Assembly: GCA_027422505.1 (NCBI GenBank)
Contig: JAPQWV010000739.1
Span: 1-64,000 of the forward strand
Reading direction: 5' to 3'
Origin: Craterostigma plantagineum
Taxonomy: Eukaryota > Streptophyta > Magnoliopsida > Lamiales > Linderniaceae
Length of the DNA stretch: 64,000 bases
Shown: in pieces, positions 44,106 to 55,898 of the stretch
How positions within the stretch are numbered: position 1 is the first letter of the stretch
Layout of the letters: each line of letters starts with the position of its first letter
Made by a program: the position numbers and the translations under genes
The notes under the pieces: generated by a model
Database searches by the model: none
What the model saw: the letters and a program-made list of their open reading frames with translations, nothing else
Told to the model about the DNA's origin: nothing

Positions 44106-46213
44106 ATGTCTACTACGTAGGGATCTTATAAGAGAAAAAAGAAAAGAAAGGCGGAAGCATTAACTCAAAGTCAAGCGGGAGATATAATGAAATACTTTAG
44201 TACAAGTAGCACATTGGATAAAGATGAAGGGGTCGATGATTTGATCATTGAAGAACCACATAATCAAAGTGTGAATAAACAAGTACTCGAGGGTATTACA
44301 GAAGAGAATGAAGAGATCAATTTAGGATAATCAAGTGAGCACCAACAACATGAATTTCGAAATGAAGAAGAAGAAGAAGAAGAAGAACCGAACTCGAAAT
44401 TGAATTTGGAGGATCCGGGGAATTGGAAAAACATCTCTCAGAAAGTCAGAGATTATCTAGTAGAAATGGGTCTGAAAAGAGTGGAGGGTATTTCGTTTCC
44501 GAAAGACAACAACAATAGACATTTTGATTCGATTCAGTTTACACGAGTAATGGCAAATGGCGAGGAAGTTGATAGAAGATGGCTGGTATATTCTCTTTCA
44601 TTGGATCGAGTTTTTTTGTTTTTGTTGCAAATTGTTCAAGACTGGTGAAATGATGAGCAGAATGGGTAATCTTGGAGTTGATGGATATAAAGACTGGCGC
44701 ATATGCGTCGAAGTCTTAAAAATCACGAAGCTAGCATGGATCATATGACTTGTATGGTTGCTTGGGTCGAATTAGAGAAAAGGCTAAAGAAATGTAAAAC
44801 AATTGATGAGGGTATGCAACTTCGTATAAACAAAGAAAAACACCATTGGAGACAATTGCTGACGAGGATAATCTCAATTGTGAAAAGACTTGCTGGAAAC
44901 AACTTGGCCTTTCGGGGTGACAATGAAAAGTTTTATGCTGCGAATAATGGGCTCTTTTTGCAAATGATATAAATTGTTTCTGAGTTTGATCCGGTGATGG
45001 AAGAGCATGTTCAAAGATGTGAAACAAAAGAATCTAGATATACATACTTGAGTCCCCAGATTCAAAATGAATGGATATCGACGCTGGCAAATGAAGTGGA
45101 AAGGGCGATAATTGCTAAAGTGAAGAAAGCAAAATATTTTTCACTTATACTTGACTGCACCCCAGATGCAAGTCATCAAGAGCAAATGTCTCTAGTGCTG
45201 CGATGCGTGGATGATTCTAAAGACATACTGAAAGTAGAAGAGTATTGGATCGAGTTTCTAAAGGTAGATAACACGTCCGGACATGGATTGACCAATGAAC
45301 TTCTAGATGCGCTTATTAGACTTGGGCTTGACATTGATGATAAAGAGGGCAAGGATATGATAATGGAGCTAACATGAGCGGAAGACAAAAAGGCGTTCAA
45401 AAACGATTGCTTGAAGTAAATCCTAGAGCTTTCTATACACCGTGAGGTTGTCACAGTCTTAATTTGGCATTAGTTGATATGGTGGAATATTGTGCTAAAG
45501 CTATGTCTTTCTTTGGAGTTGTGCAACGTATCTACACGTTGTTCTCGTCCTCAACAAAGAGATGAAAACTTTCTAAAGATAAAGTGTTTTATTTAATTGT
45601 TAAACTGTTGCCACACACCCGTTGGGAAAGCCACATCGACATTGCACAATCAGGTGAAGAATCTTTCAGAGTTGAATACTTTTTATTTATAATTGATCAA
45701 GCTCGAACGTCACTCCAAGTTAGATTTGAACAGTTTAAACAATATCAAGAGATTTTCGGATTTTTGTTGAACTTGAAATGTTGAAGAGTGATTCGTCTGC
45801 TAGCTTAATGGAGTCTTGTAAGGAAGCTTGAAAACTTCTTGAGTCATGATGGACGTTCAGACATCAGCGACCATGAACTATGCTTAGAGTTTATGGTTGC
45901 GAAATGCTATTTGAGAAATGAAAAGAGAGCAATTGATATTCTACGACGTTTGGTGAAATTGGATGGTTTATTTCCAGATATTCATATTACACATAAGATT
46001 TTGTTAACGATACCTGTAACAGTTGCATCAGCAGAAATGAACTTTTCTAAGTTAAAGTTGATCAAGAATTATCTTCGACCAACTATATCACAAGATCGGC
46101 TGAATGGGCTAGCGATGTTGTCGATTGAAAAGGAAATGGTCGGACAACTAAATTATGCAGATTTGATCGATGTTTTTGCCTCTAAAACATCTAGGCGGGT
46201 AGTCTTTATGTAA
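44106..46213 (+). pseudogene. TTF-zinc-finger hAT transposase, decayed
   Basis: The start reads MSTT then a stop, then KRKKKRKAEALTQSQAGDI and a Glu-rich stretch. The TTF-like finger lies at RRWLVYSLSL with FCFCCKLF after a frame change. DUF4371-type sequence follows (ANEVERAIIAKVKKAKYFS, LILDCTPDASHQEQMSLVL). Further pieces are CHSLNLALVDM and LLPHTRWESHIDIA. The C-terminal dimerisation region is KILLTIPVTVASAEMNFSK then LKLIKNYLRPTISQDRLN. At least five stops or shifts separate these parts. Confidence 0.8.
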
Positions 46214-46360
46214 TTAGTTTAAGTATTTTATCGAACATTCTACTATAAAATATTTATTTTTTCTTTATTATTTACGGTTTAAATTTACGCTATATTAGGC
46301 GTATCTTATTTGGAAAAAAAATGACCAGAGGCCCAAAATTTGAGTTTCGCTTCAGATCCA

Positions 46361-46753
46361 GCTTTCCTCGTTTACGGGCCTGTACACCAACTCCCACAAA
46401 CAAACGTTACTACATCAATTACCTTCCTTTTGCCACTCTCGGTAAATTAATATAGTCAACAAAAACAATACTTGTTTCGACCACTACTGAAAAAAAAAAA
46501 CTATTCAACCACTTCAAAGAATATATTATTTTACCGACTATCAAATCAAACCACTCGCAATCCGCCCCACGCTCGATGAATATATGGCTGCCATCGCAAG
46601 TCAGCATCCCACAAAACATTAGCATATGCCTTGCAATATTCGACGGGTCCCTAGCGGGTCGGGTCATTATCCATCGGATACGAACTCTTCGATATTTGAC
46701 GCCCAAGACCATCTTTTTTTCTTACTCTCACCGGCAATGCTTTGGAAAAGCAA
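46361..46753. other. Intergenic between hAT element and WD40 gene
   Basis: Probably the 3' untranslated and downstream region of the WD40 gene. No coding content recognised. Confidence 0.4.
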
Positions 46754-49352
46754 TCAATTGTTGCTTCGACATCGCACGGCCGGCGGCCCATAACTGAAAA
46801 AGAATTTAATACGCCCTTGCCAGTCGCCGGCGACTACAACTAGGCCCCACGCGTCAGAATCAGACAAGCCATCGTTAGAAGAGCCCTTGAAGAGGAGCTT
46901 GTGGTGGGCCCCGCTCGACAATGGAAGCTTCTCCTCGGGCCAAGTCGCTGACGATCCCTTGGAGTTTGAATCCAAGTAAAACTCACGCCTTGATGATAAT
47001 GGTGTAGAGTTGACCGTCTCATCTTTTACGTGAGATTCTAAGACGTCGCTTGCGCTTTTCCAGGTATTAAAAACAGGCCATGTTATTGCCACCGAGGCGT
47101 CGGACGTGGAGAGCCCTTTCGTAATAAGAGACAACAAAAAAAGAAAGAAAACGACTTCAATTTTTTTAGCATTAGAAACAAGAAATACATTAATGATCCT
47201 CCTCTTCAATTTCTTTTCCTTTCCTCGCTAAATACCTCCAACCAAACACACCCTAATAAGGGTTTTAGTGAGGAAAAAAAAGTTTGCTCGATAAGTGAGG
47301 AAAAAAAAGAAACTTTAAATTAAGTTTAAAGCTAAAAACCATGGAAAATCGATTTATTCGACGAAGAAAATGAAAGAAAAGCAAGTGAAAATCATTTTCT
47401 CGTTCTTTTTTTCCTCACCACATTCCTCGATCCAAACACAGCCCTAATGTTACTACACGGCGTTGTTATTAGAACGTTAAAATCATCAACTAATGTACTA
47501 ACCCTTGTACTTGGCGACAACTTCGGTTCCGTTTATCATTCGAACTTGCGAGTCGGCGCATGTAACTAAAATATTTCTTGGATCCGAAGGCAAGAACTGC
47601 ATTGATAACAGAAAAAAGGAACGGTTTCAGTTACGCAAATGGAGAAGGAAATCGAGACGTACAATAGATGGGCAATAACATGCCTACAAACCTGAAATTT
47701 AGTAATTCTCTTACAATGTGGCTTCTTCTTCTTCTTCTTCTTTGAGGCCAAACATATCTCAGATTCCAATTGGATTGGGCCATCTGAGAGCATCGCAAGA
47801 GCAATCAACGATTAAATATTGATTTCGCGACAAAAATCGCACGATTAAGAGCTAACCTGACGTGTTAAAGAATCGACAGTCGCCTGTAATAAAGCCAATA
47901 ATACCGCCCTGTTTGTTAACAAGTAATAACGAAAGATAAACTCAGCATTTCTCAAAATTTTCAAAGTAGGAGAAAGTCTTGAAAAAAAGAAGCCTACTTA
48001 TCGACGTACATTCCCATCGGGGCGATAAGAAACTGCGGTTATTATGTCCTTCGTTTCAGTCCATTTAACGACTTGACGACCGCTGATTTCCCAAATGCGT
48101 ATTTTTCCGTCTACTGAGCCACTTACGAAGCAGTCGTCGTCTTTTGGGTTGAACTGAATGCAAGTCACTGCAAAGACGTCGAAAAAAAGTAGTTGTTACA
48201 GATTTCAGAAAACATAGGAAGACTCAGAAGCAAATCAACTTATTACCGTAATCTGTGTGGGAGAAGACCTTGAGGCACCGATCGACGCCTACTCTCCACA
48301 GTCGAACGGTTTTATCCATCGAAGACGAAAGTATACACTGCAAATGGAACGAATATTAGATAAACACCCAAATTTATCGCAGTTTGTACTTTCCCTAATC
48401 TCAAGAATTCGAAACTCACATAGTTCTTCGACCACGAAAGATCCAAGATCTCTCCGCTGTGTCCTCGAAACACATTCAATGGCTTCTCAAGGATACGAAA
48501 AACCTTGGGTGGCAAGGCAATGCACGCTGAGTCGGGTTTTTTCCTGAGAATCTTGAATTTCTTGTACCGATCTCTATCAGCCATGACATGTCCTAATTCA
48601 GACAAACGATTCGCCGGAAAGTATAGGCAAGATGGATCTGATCTTTCCTCCTCTACGATTTGCCATACTTTCACAAGCTTATCTTCGCCAGCGGTGGCCA
48701 AGTATCGTCCATCGAGGCTAAACTTCATTACAGAGATCGACCCATCGTGGGCACGAATGCTTTGTCCCATGAAGAGGTTGGAAATTTCTTTCGATCTTTT
48801 TATAGTGTGGTTAACCTTCAACCTCTTCATTTCCATCTCCATATCCCTGGCATTCATAGTACTAGACATACATGCCATGTTACTCAGTTTGCTGAACCAC
48901 TTATACTTCGATTTCTCCACTGTTTGAGGGCTATTATTTCCATTAACACCTTCATCTTCTTCGGGCAAAGACTGAGGAAAACTCTCCTCCTCCTTTCTAC
49001 GTTTGCGAAATTCGACTTCTTGGGACGAATCGACATCCTCTGAGGCTGTCCAACTAGAGATTGAAGAGCTGTCTGGAAAAGGTTTTTCTTCTAGAAGACA
49101 TGGGATTCTAACCACAGCTTCACCATTGTCCATAACTCTCTTCGAATCGCCTTCGTTGTAACCATCGAAAGCATGTCTTTTCAGCTCATACGGACTCAGT
49201 TCGAAGCGCCTGAAGAAATTCACACGACGCTCGGTAATACTTTGAGGGGAACTAATCCACATATCATATTCCAAATTTCTAACACAATGCCACTGAGCTG
49301 AATCATTTTCTGGAGAAATTTCGTCGTTTTCGTAGCTGAAGCTCTCCATCAT
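46754..49352 (-). CDS. WD40-repeat protein (WDR44-like plant family), one blade missing
   Basis: Seven exons: 49352-48420, 48337-48247, 48167-48010, 47908-47857, 47783-47692, 47596-47503 and 47115-46754. All introns have GT..AG ends and consistent phase, giving 593 residues. The N-terminal third is acidic and Ser-rich. WD40 blades follow: [32 protein letters not shown]...[29 protein letters not shown] with [33 protein letters not shown], and a degenerate [19 protein letters not shown]. Related proteins then have another blade (SQISASFTSDGKHI-like); here it is absent, and the sequence goes from VAKYKG to [13 protein letters not shown] and the final [19 protein letters not shown]40 proteins are scaffolds; the partner is unknown. 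The first in-frame ATG pair (49352) was taken as start. Confidence 0.88.
47237..47455. repeat. MITE-like sequence in the last intron of the WD40 gene
   Basis: Within the 387-bp intron 47116-47502, CCAAACACACCCTAATAAGG and CCAAACACAGCCCTAATG lie at the two sides, with inverted GTGAGGAAAAAAA blocks between. This resembles a PIF/Harbinger-like MITE, but the ends are not clean. Confidence 0.4.
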
Positions 49353-50920
49353 TCAGTCCTTGAGCTCAACCCACGAAACACTAAAACAAGAAAAACAAAC
49401 TAAATCCCAGACAATATCACCGTTTCCCGTCCTGGCAAAAACAGTAGCAGAGGTAGAAATTTTGGTTTGTTGTATTATCAATCAAATCGAAGAAACAGCT
49501 CGGGCAAATGAATGAACCTCCCACGTTAAAAGGAGACAAACTTCGCTGAATTTCGCGAGAGCCCACAACACAAACAGAGGCACACACAACACAATGTCTG
49601 GCTGGAGAATATAACAGCAGCTCTTACATTCAGAAAAAAGAAGTAAGAAAAAAAAAACCCCAAAATTCAGTCGAGAAAACACGAAAAAAAAAAAAAAAAA
49701 GTCCGAGCATTCGAACAATTGATGAAAGCAGTACAGTATGAAGAGGGTGGTTGTTGTTGGCTCACATGGATTAATAATTTCGTTTTTATAACTAAAATGA
49801 GGCCACAGAAGAAGGGAACGATGGCCCTCGTATAGGAGAGGGAGGAAAGCTGAGGGGCTGAATTGTAATAAAGCTGAAAAATGGAAATGGATAAAGGGGC
49901 AAAATATAAAGGATAAAAAAGATCTTTGATATCCGTGAATGGATAATGTATTCCTCGAGAAGCGAATGCATCTGTGTAGTTAAATAGAATAGTAGAACTT
50001 TTGCTTGTATTCCCCAAACAATCAAATTCTAAACTAAATTATATTTTATAACAAAATTATACAAACAATTACCTCCCTCTAATACAAAACTATTACATAT
50101 CTACTCATTGCTCAAGTTTTCATCCATAATAAAATTAATATTTCTTTATTATTTCCCCAACATCAATTACTGTATAATAAGTAGTATTTTTAGCATACAC
50201 ATGTCGGTTGAAATATATCAAATTATTTTATATTTTGAACGTTTAAATTATCAATTAAGTTATTTAAAATAACATTTTAATAAGGATAAAATTATAATAA
50301 AATAAATTGATAAAGAGTTTAAGCGTATTCAATTGATGTACCAATGGCCGTTTTTATCCAAGCTAGACTTCTTATATAAGAGTATAATAAAAAAACATGT
50401 ATTCGGGTGGCCGACACGAATAGTTTGTACACTATTAAGTTTGGGTTTTAATCTAACAAACATTTATTCTATTGTAAAAGTCCATTTTGCGATCTCATTA
50501 TCTTTTCTTTCGTCGACGGACTCATGAAAATTGTTGTAAATTCTAAAATTTAGTTTATTATGGATCAAAAAGTAAAAAAAAAATATTAACGGCGTATGAT
50601 TCTCATATTGATAGTGTTGGAAGTTTGGAACACCTGAAATGTTTCTTTCTCACTAACTACACGAGGAAATTTGGACAGAACAGTGATATACATATAATTA
50701 ACGTACGGCCTATGATATGACACATGCCGTTTGTTCTGATTATGGGTTGTATTGGATTTTCACAAGAAAAATTTTAGATTATAAGCTATATACGTAGAGA
50801 AAAGAATGCAAGTGTTAAGAAACCTAAACCACAAATATATAATAATATAATATGCTCTTGCGATGATAAGTGAGCTGTCTAATTTGAAGTAGACCACAAC
50901 AATAGACTTCAATTCTTTCT
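49353..50920. other. WD40 upstream region and AT-rich intergenic DNA
   Basis: The first several hundred bases are the likely promoter and leader of the WD40 gene, with an A-rich run near 49680-49700. From 50040 on the DNA is AT-rich with no supported gene or element. Confidence 0.4.
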
Positions 50921-50921
50921 T

Positions 50922-51300
50922 TTTTTTTTTTTCAAATACCATTTTGAATTATATTAAGATCAAGTTGTCTAATTCGGAATGCTGCACATGCATTTGTTAA
51001 AGACCAATCATCGCAACGAAATTTTTTTTCCAATCGATACCTCGCCATTAAACCACAAAAGTACAAACGTACTAAACAGCACACAGAGTCGCTTGGTCGC
51101 ATGTGCCAAATGGAAATCATCTCAAAAAGAGGAAACATAACCCCACAAGGGGAACAACACTCCCACATGGGAGAAAAAGTCCAAAAGGGACAAAAACCGA
51201 CAGAAAACAAAACTCATTATCTACACTAAGACTAAAAAACCTATAACAGAAAAAGTTATAAGCTAAATCTACGATACTCTTCACTTTTTTGGCCTCCGAC
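50922..51300 (-). mobile_element. Non-LTR-like repeat tail (antisense)
   Basis: On the minus strand TTTTCTCCCATGTGGGAGTG and CCCCTTGTGGGGTTA motifs lead to an A-run at 50921-50940. The motif style matches 17740-17900 and 53500-53600. A GC-rich segment at 51310-51540 upstream may be its 5' part; the open frames there look like composition artefacts. Confidence 0.45.
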
Positions 51301-51594
51301 TTATGAATTTTGTCTTCATCGGACTGTGGGCTCCACAGGGTGAAAAGGCTCCCGACCCGAGGATCTGGAGAGAGGTTCCCGGGCAGACGACGAGAGGCAG
51401 AAGTGGGCGACGACGGCGGCTGGCGGCAGGGCTGGTGGAAGGTGGCTGACCGATGCGGGGTGGAGGGTGGCAGTGATGGGTGCGGGGTAGAAGGCGGCTG
51501 GCGGTGGGGCTGGCGGTCGTTGGCCGAGCCGGGGAGGCTGTGGTTTTTTATAAATATAAAGCCAAAAAAGTGAAAGAAAAAGGAAAATCCAGCG

Positions 51595-51632
51595 TGGAGG
51601 GAGGGAGGGAGGGAGAGAGAGAGAGAGAGAGT
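51595..51632 (+). repeat. GGGA / GA microsatellite
   Basis: Short (GGGA)n followed by (GA)n. Confidence 0.85.
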
Positions 51633-51650
51633 AAGGAAAGAAGGGGGAAT

Positions 51651-52026
51651 AGGGGTGTAAACGAGCGAGCTTCTCGCGAGCAGCTCAGTCAAAGCTTGAT
51701 TTGAGCTCGGTCAAAACTCGAGCTGGCTTGTTAGTAGTCGAACTGGGCTTCGAGCCTATCATGTCTGGGCTCGATGCTCGTCGAGCTCTTATCGATCCGA
51801 TAATTTTATATATTAAATAATATTTTATATTAAAATAATTTTATTTAATTAATATATATCGAATTCGAGCCCGAGCCCAAATTCAAGCTCAAATACCCTA
51901 GCTTATCGAGTCGAGAGCTGAAAATTTTCGAGCTCGATCGAGCTCGAGCCGAGAGACCAATAAAGCTTAATCGAGCCGAGCTCGAGCTGGGCCATGTTCG
52001 AGCTCGGCTTGGCTCGTTTCACCTCT
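51651..52026. mobile_element. Short non-autonomous DNA element rich in GAGCTCGA, perfect 9-bp duplication
   Basis: The ends are AGGGGTGTAAACGAGC and, inverted, AGAGGTGAAACGAGCC. AGGGGGAAT flanks both sides (51642-51650 and 52027-52035). The interior repeats GAGCTCGAGC and CTCGAGC around an AT-rich core. Likely hAT-related, although a 9-bp duplication would also fit other superfamilies. No coding capacity. Confidence 0.85.
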
Positions 52027-52035
52027 AGGGGGAAT

Positions 52036-52233
52036 GTAGGGGGAGGACGGGGGAGGGGGCGGCTACTGTTGATGAAGATAGATCTAGGGTTTTTTAATTT
52101 CTAGAGAGAAAGAGAGGGAAAAGGGGGATTTCACCTAAGCTCTTTGACTATCATAATATGTGTACTATTGCTATAACATATCTAGAAGCAAACTACATTA
52201 ATTGTATATATAAGATATATATGTATATGAGGA
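52036..52233. other. Short intergenic stretch
   Basis: G-rich then AT-rich sequence; no feature recognised. Confidence 0.4.
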
Positions 52234-52499
52234 ATTTTATGGTGCTCACCTTATGTGAGCACCTTATGCGGGCACCTGTTGATGTGGCAACGATTCATGC
52301 CTTTTCAACATTCATATCGACACCAAGGTTCGCGTCAATATGCCACGTCAGCATCCGAAATATCCATTAATGACACCTAGAAGGTGTTAATTGAGCGAGA
52401 TAACCTTAGATGTCGATGTGTGATGTTGAAATGGCATGAAATAGTGCAACATTAAGAGGTACCTACATAAGATGATCACATAAGATAGCACCATAAAAT
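52234..52499. mobile_element. MITE with TTATGGTGCTCACC-type ends
   Basis: The left end TTTTATGGTGCTCACCTTAT and the inverted right end TTTTATGGTGCTATCTTAT match; both repeat a GAGCACCTTATG-like word inside. The same words end the foldback element at 22834-23194, so the two are probably one family. Confidence 0.7.
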
Positions 52500-53400
52500 A
52501 GTATATATATATATAGATATATATTGCATTAGCAAATAAATATGGACAATGCCAATTGGACCAAATCGTGGAGCCCATTGATTAATTTGGGGTGAGTGCC
52601 AATGAACATTATTTTCGGTCGTTAAGCATAGGTGCTTATCCAATTTTGATCCGTTGCACATTTTTCATTTCCATCTTTATATTTGTGCAATATTAATTAG
52701 TAATTTGCATGTGCGGTGTGCCGCTATCGAAAAAATATTAAATAAATCTCTGAATATATGATTTTGCAATTTTATACTTTTTAGTATTTTTAATGATATT
52801 TTGTGGTGCAATGCTTAATTAATAGTTAAATTAATAAATACTTTTTTTAATTTGATTCATTGGAAAAATGGTAATTAAATGAAATTGACACACCAAATAA
52901 CAATTACTATGTGGTGCTCTCACTTAATAAAATAGATAGACATAATAATAATAACAATAATAGTAATGATAATAATAATAATGACAAAAATAATAATCTT
53001 TCTATTTTATTAAGACTTGAGCCTCATAAAAACTGCCGTTATATGTCAATTTTTATTGTATATGATAATTGTCATTATAACATTTTTATTATCTATTTTT
53101 GTTAAATTAATATCCTTTTCTTTCCACGACGAAAATTAAAATATAATAAATAATAAAAAACTACCCACTACATGAGTTATGCAAACTATTTTTTCCTTCA
53201 GAATTAATTATATTAATTGCACAAACATAGTGTGTGCAAAAGTTAACATTAATGATAATTGCTATTACCAAGGGTTTTTTCTTAATTCCAAGTATTAGAG
53301 GCATCCAACGGATGTAACCTTCAAAATCCAATTAAGTCCACTCGCCGTCCTCCTTTAGGGAGGTTCTTTCCGAAGATGGAGGAAAGTGATCAATATTTCA
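52500..53400. other. AT-rich intergenic DNA with (AATAAT)n
   Basis: A short AATAAT/AACAAT microsatellite lies at 52943-53000. Otherwise AT-rich sequence without recognisable genes. Confidence 0.5.
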
Positions 53401-53712
53401 TCTTTGAGTTTAATAGCCATTAATATGGAGTTTAAGCTTGATTTTGACTTGTTTTTTAGTTCTTCTTATCTTACTTTTGGAGAGTTTTCGTTCAGCTTTT
53501 GTTTCCCCTTGTGGGAATTTTGTCTCCTCTAGTAGGAGTATTCTGTCCTCTTTATGAGGTGTTTGTGTCTCCTCTTGTAGGAGTTTTCTGTCCTCTTGAT
53601 GAGGTGTCTTTCCCTCTGGCATTTGTGATATGACTAGAGGGCTTTGTGGGCTTTTCATCCCGTTTTACTTGTTTTTTAGTAATGGCAAGCTAACGTTTGA
53701 AATAAAAAAAAA
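53400..53712 (+). mobile_element. Non-LTR-like repeat tail
   Basis: Repeated clauses such as TTCCCCTTGTGGGAATTTTG and TCCTCTTGTAGGAGTTTTCT lead to GCAAGCTAACGTTTGAAATA and an A-run ending at 53711. The end is almost the same as that at 19675-19697. Confidence 0.5.
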
Positions 53713-54423
53713 TGCCGGCGATAATAACTTTGACAAATTAATCCACAATTTTCTGCATATTCCGTCCAAGTCCCCATACATTCACACAAAAGGATTTTCA
53801 CTTTCTTTGGACACGATGGTTCATGAAAGAACTGTTTGAACAGTTCAACAACGTACTGAACTCTCTGCTCTAATGCCTCAGACTGAGATCACTTCTTTGT
53901 GTCTCCCAAACTACAACATAACCATCAACTATATGTCAATAGAAACAGCACATCAAAACCAAACAGCATCAGTTAATAAAAAAAAAAAGGATCCCAAGAT
54001 CAAGATTTGTGGCACAGTGCTTAAGCAGAGTTAGTACATCAGTACATAGTACAAAAAAGAAGCAAGTAAAGAGCAGCAGACAACTGTTCTTTTTTTCGGG
54101 TTAGGAAAAGGAGTTACACACATCTTCATCAAAGGTACTATGGAGGGACTCTTGCAATTGTACCCAAGACATCACTTGCCTTTTTTTTTTTATTGCAGTG
54201 AAGAGCCAGAATTGGACCACCCTACGCATGTGAGGTGGTTGGAACTTACATAAATAGGCTGGTCCTAAAAGTGTATCTTTAATTATAAGCTCCGGTTACT
54301 TTTTCTCCTTTTCTTCCCGTGGAGCAATGTTTTAAACACGTATCCGCTAATGCGTCGCGTTTTAGTTTCAATAATACGTACCGTAAATTGCTTACCGTAT
54401 TGCGTGAGTATTTCAGGCAGCAC
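53713..54423. other. Intergenic, no gene recognised
   Basis: Mixed-composition DNA with short poly(A) and poly(T) runs (53975, 54180). No coding exon or element boundary is supported. Confidence 0.4.
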
Positions 54424-54441
54424 ACTTATTATGCAATATAT

Positions 54442-54473
<32 letters not shown>

Positions 54474-54883
54474 AAATTTATATATATACATATATATATT
54501 ACGTTACAAATATAAATATGTTATTGTCACTTTCGTTTTGGAATTAGGGAAATTATGCTGTGGAATTATCAACAGTTTCTCCACCAATTTGATGAAATAA
54601 AATAATTGATTGAATTTTAAAACTACAGTATATATAAATGTTATATTTAAAAGGAACTTATTATGCAATATATATATATATATATAATATATATATATAT
54701 AAAATTTATATATATACATATATATATTACGTTACAAATATAAATATGTTATTGTCACTTTCGTTTTGGAATTAGGGAAATTATGCTGTGGAATGATCAA
54801 CAGTTTCTCCACCAATTTGATGAAATAAAATAATTGATTGAATTTTAAAACTACAGTATATATAAATGTTATATTTAAAAGGA
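54424..54883. repeat. 232-bp tandem duplication with (AT)n
   Basis: The unit ACTTATTATGCAATATATAT ... TTATATTTAAAAGGA occurs at 54424-54655 and 54656-54883 with very few differences (for example GAATTATCAACAG versus GAATGATCAACAG) and slightly different AT-run lengths. Confidence 0.95.
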
Positions 54884-54887
54884 CATA

Positions 54888-55562
54888 CAGTAAAACCTCT
54901 ATAAATTAATAACATTGGTACCATGAAATTTTATTAATTTAGAGAGATATTAATATATCGATAAATTAATATTTTATTAATTAAAAGAGAGATTCTTTAA
55001 ATTTAACAAATTTAGAATGTATTGACGACAAATGAATTCAAATACTTTTCATTAATTATATTCATGAAACGATTTACAAGTGTGAATTAATGAAAAATCG
55101 TTTGAAAATTAGTCAAGGTACAACAGCAAATGCTCGCAGGATATCATTAGAGTATCGTTCAGCCAACTTTAAGAAGGGGTGGGGATATTTAAGCGATACA
55201 AAATGGCGACAACAATCCTTCATATTTTTCTGTTGCAGCTAGAAAATTCGACATCGGAACTATTGATTGCAATTAAAAAAGTTAGGGATAAAATCCAATT
55301 AGATTAAAATTTAAGAAAATATAGTAACAAATAGATTCTTATTTTAGCAAGTTACCATAGTTTATAATTGCAATTTTTATGAATTATTAATTTAGAGTTT
55401 TAATGGGACCTACTATTTATAAAGGGATTTTCCAAAAAATATTATATTATTATCTTATCGAACTTGATAATTTTTTACAATGGCCCAAGTCGGGACCAGA
55501 AGATTTTATTAGGTTAGAGAGGTTATTAATTTATAGAGTATTAATTTATAGAGGTTTTACTG
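54888..55562. mobile_element. Emigrant / Lemi-like (pogo-type) MITE
   Basis: Perfect 24-bp inverted ends begin CAGTAAAACCTCTATAA, and TA flanks both sides (54886-54887 and 55563-55564). This terminus is known from Emigrant MITEs and the pogo-like Lemi elements of plants. The 675-bp interior shows no usable transposase frame. Confidence 0.9.
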
Positions 55563-55570
55563 TAATAGCA

Positions 55571-55898
55571 ATCGGATAAAATCGTCTGTCCCACTTTTGT
55601 ACCCCACTCTATGCCCATACTAAAATTAAAAATTAATGATTCTTACTATCCAAAAAAATATAATATATGGATATCATTTCAATCATCATAAAATAACGAA
55701 TAAATTGGTGACGTTTATATGTTTTTATCGTATATATCACATAAAATAATAGGGATTTTGTGATTTGGTGAATTGTGGAATTGAAAGAATTTAAAAATAG
55801 AGAGAAAATCTGCTAGCTCCTAGATCAAAAATTCAATGGTTATGATTAAAGGGGACATGGAGTGGGATACAAAAAGTGGGACAGACGATTCCATCCGA
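55571..55898. mobile_element. MITE inserted beside the Emigrant-like element, 8-bp duplication
   Basis: Inverted ends of about 45 bp share TCGGAT, AATCGTCTGTCCCACTTTT and CCCACTC. TAATAGCA flanks both sides (55563-55570 and 55899-55906). No coding capacity. An 8-bp duplication suggests hAT; the superfamily is not certain. Confidence 0.85.

Larger units (their letters stand above)
42890..46360 (+). mobile_element. Decayed hAT element of the TTF-zinc-finger / DUF4371 type
   Basis: The left part has GGCCAACTTCGGAGGGGGCC followed by T-rich DNA, and the right part AGAGGCCCAAAATTTGAG; these look like decayed termini, but the inverted match is weak and no duplication was found. The transposase pseudogene at 44106-46213 identifies the family. 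A short LTR-like insertion lies at about 43229-43830. Confidence 0.65.

Noticed and set aside
48257..49043. Plus-strand ORFs over the WD40 gene
   Set aside because: Antisense shadows of the WD40 coding exons.
51117..51692. 191-aa antisense ORF rich in Pro/Ser
   Set aside because: It spans a GC-rich segment, a GA microsatellite and a retroelement tail without any domain; composition explains its length.
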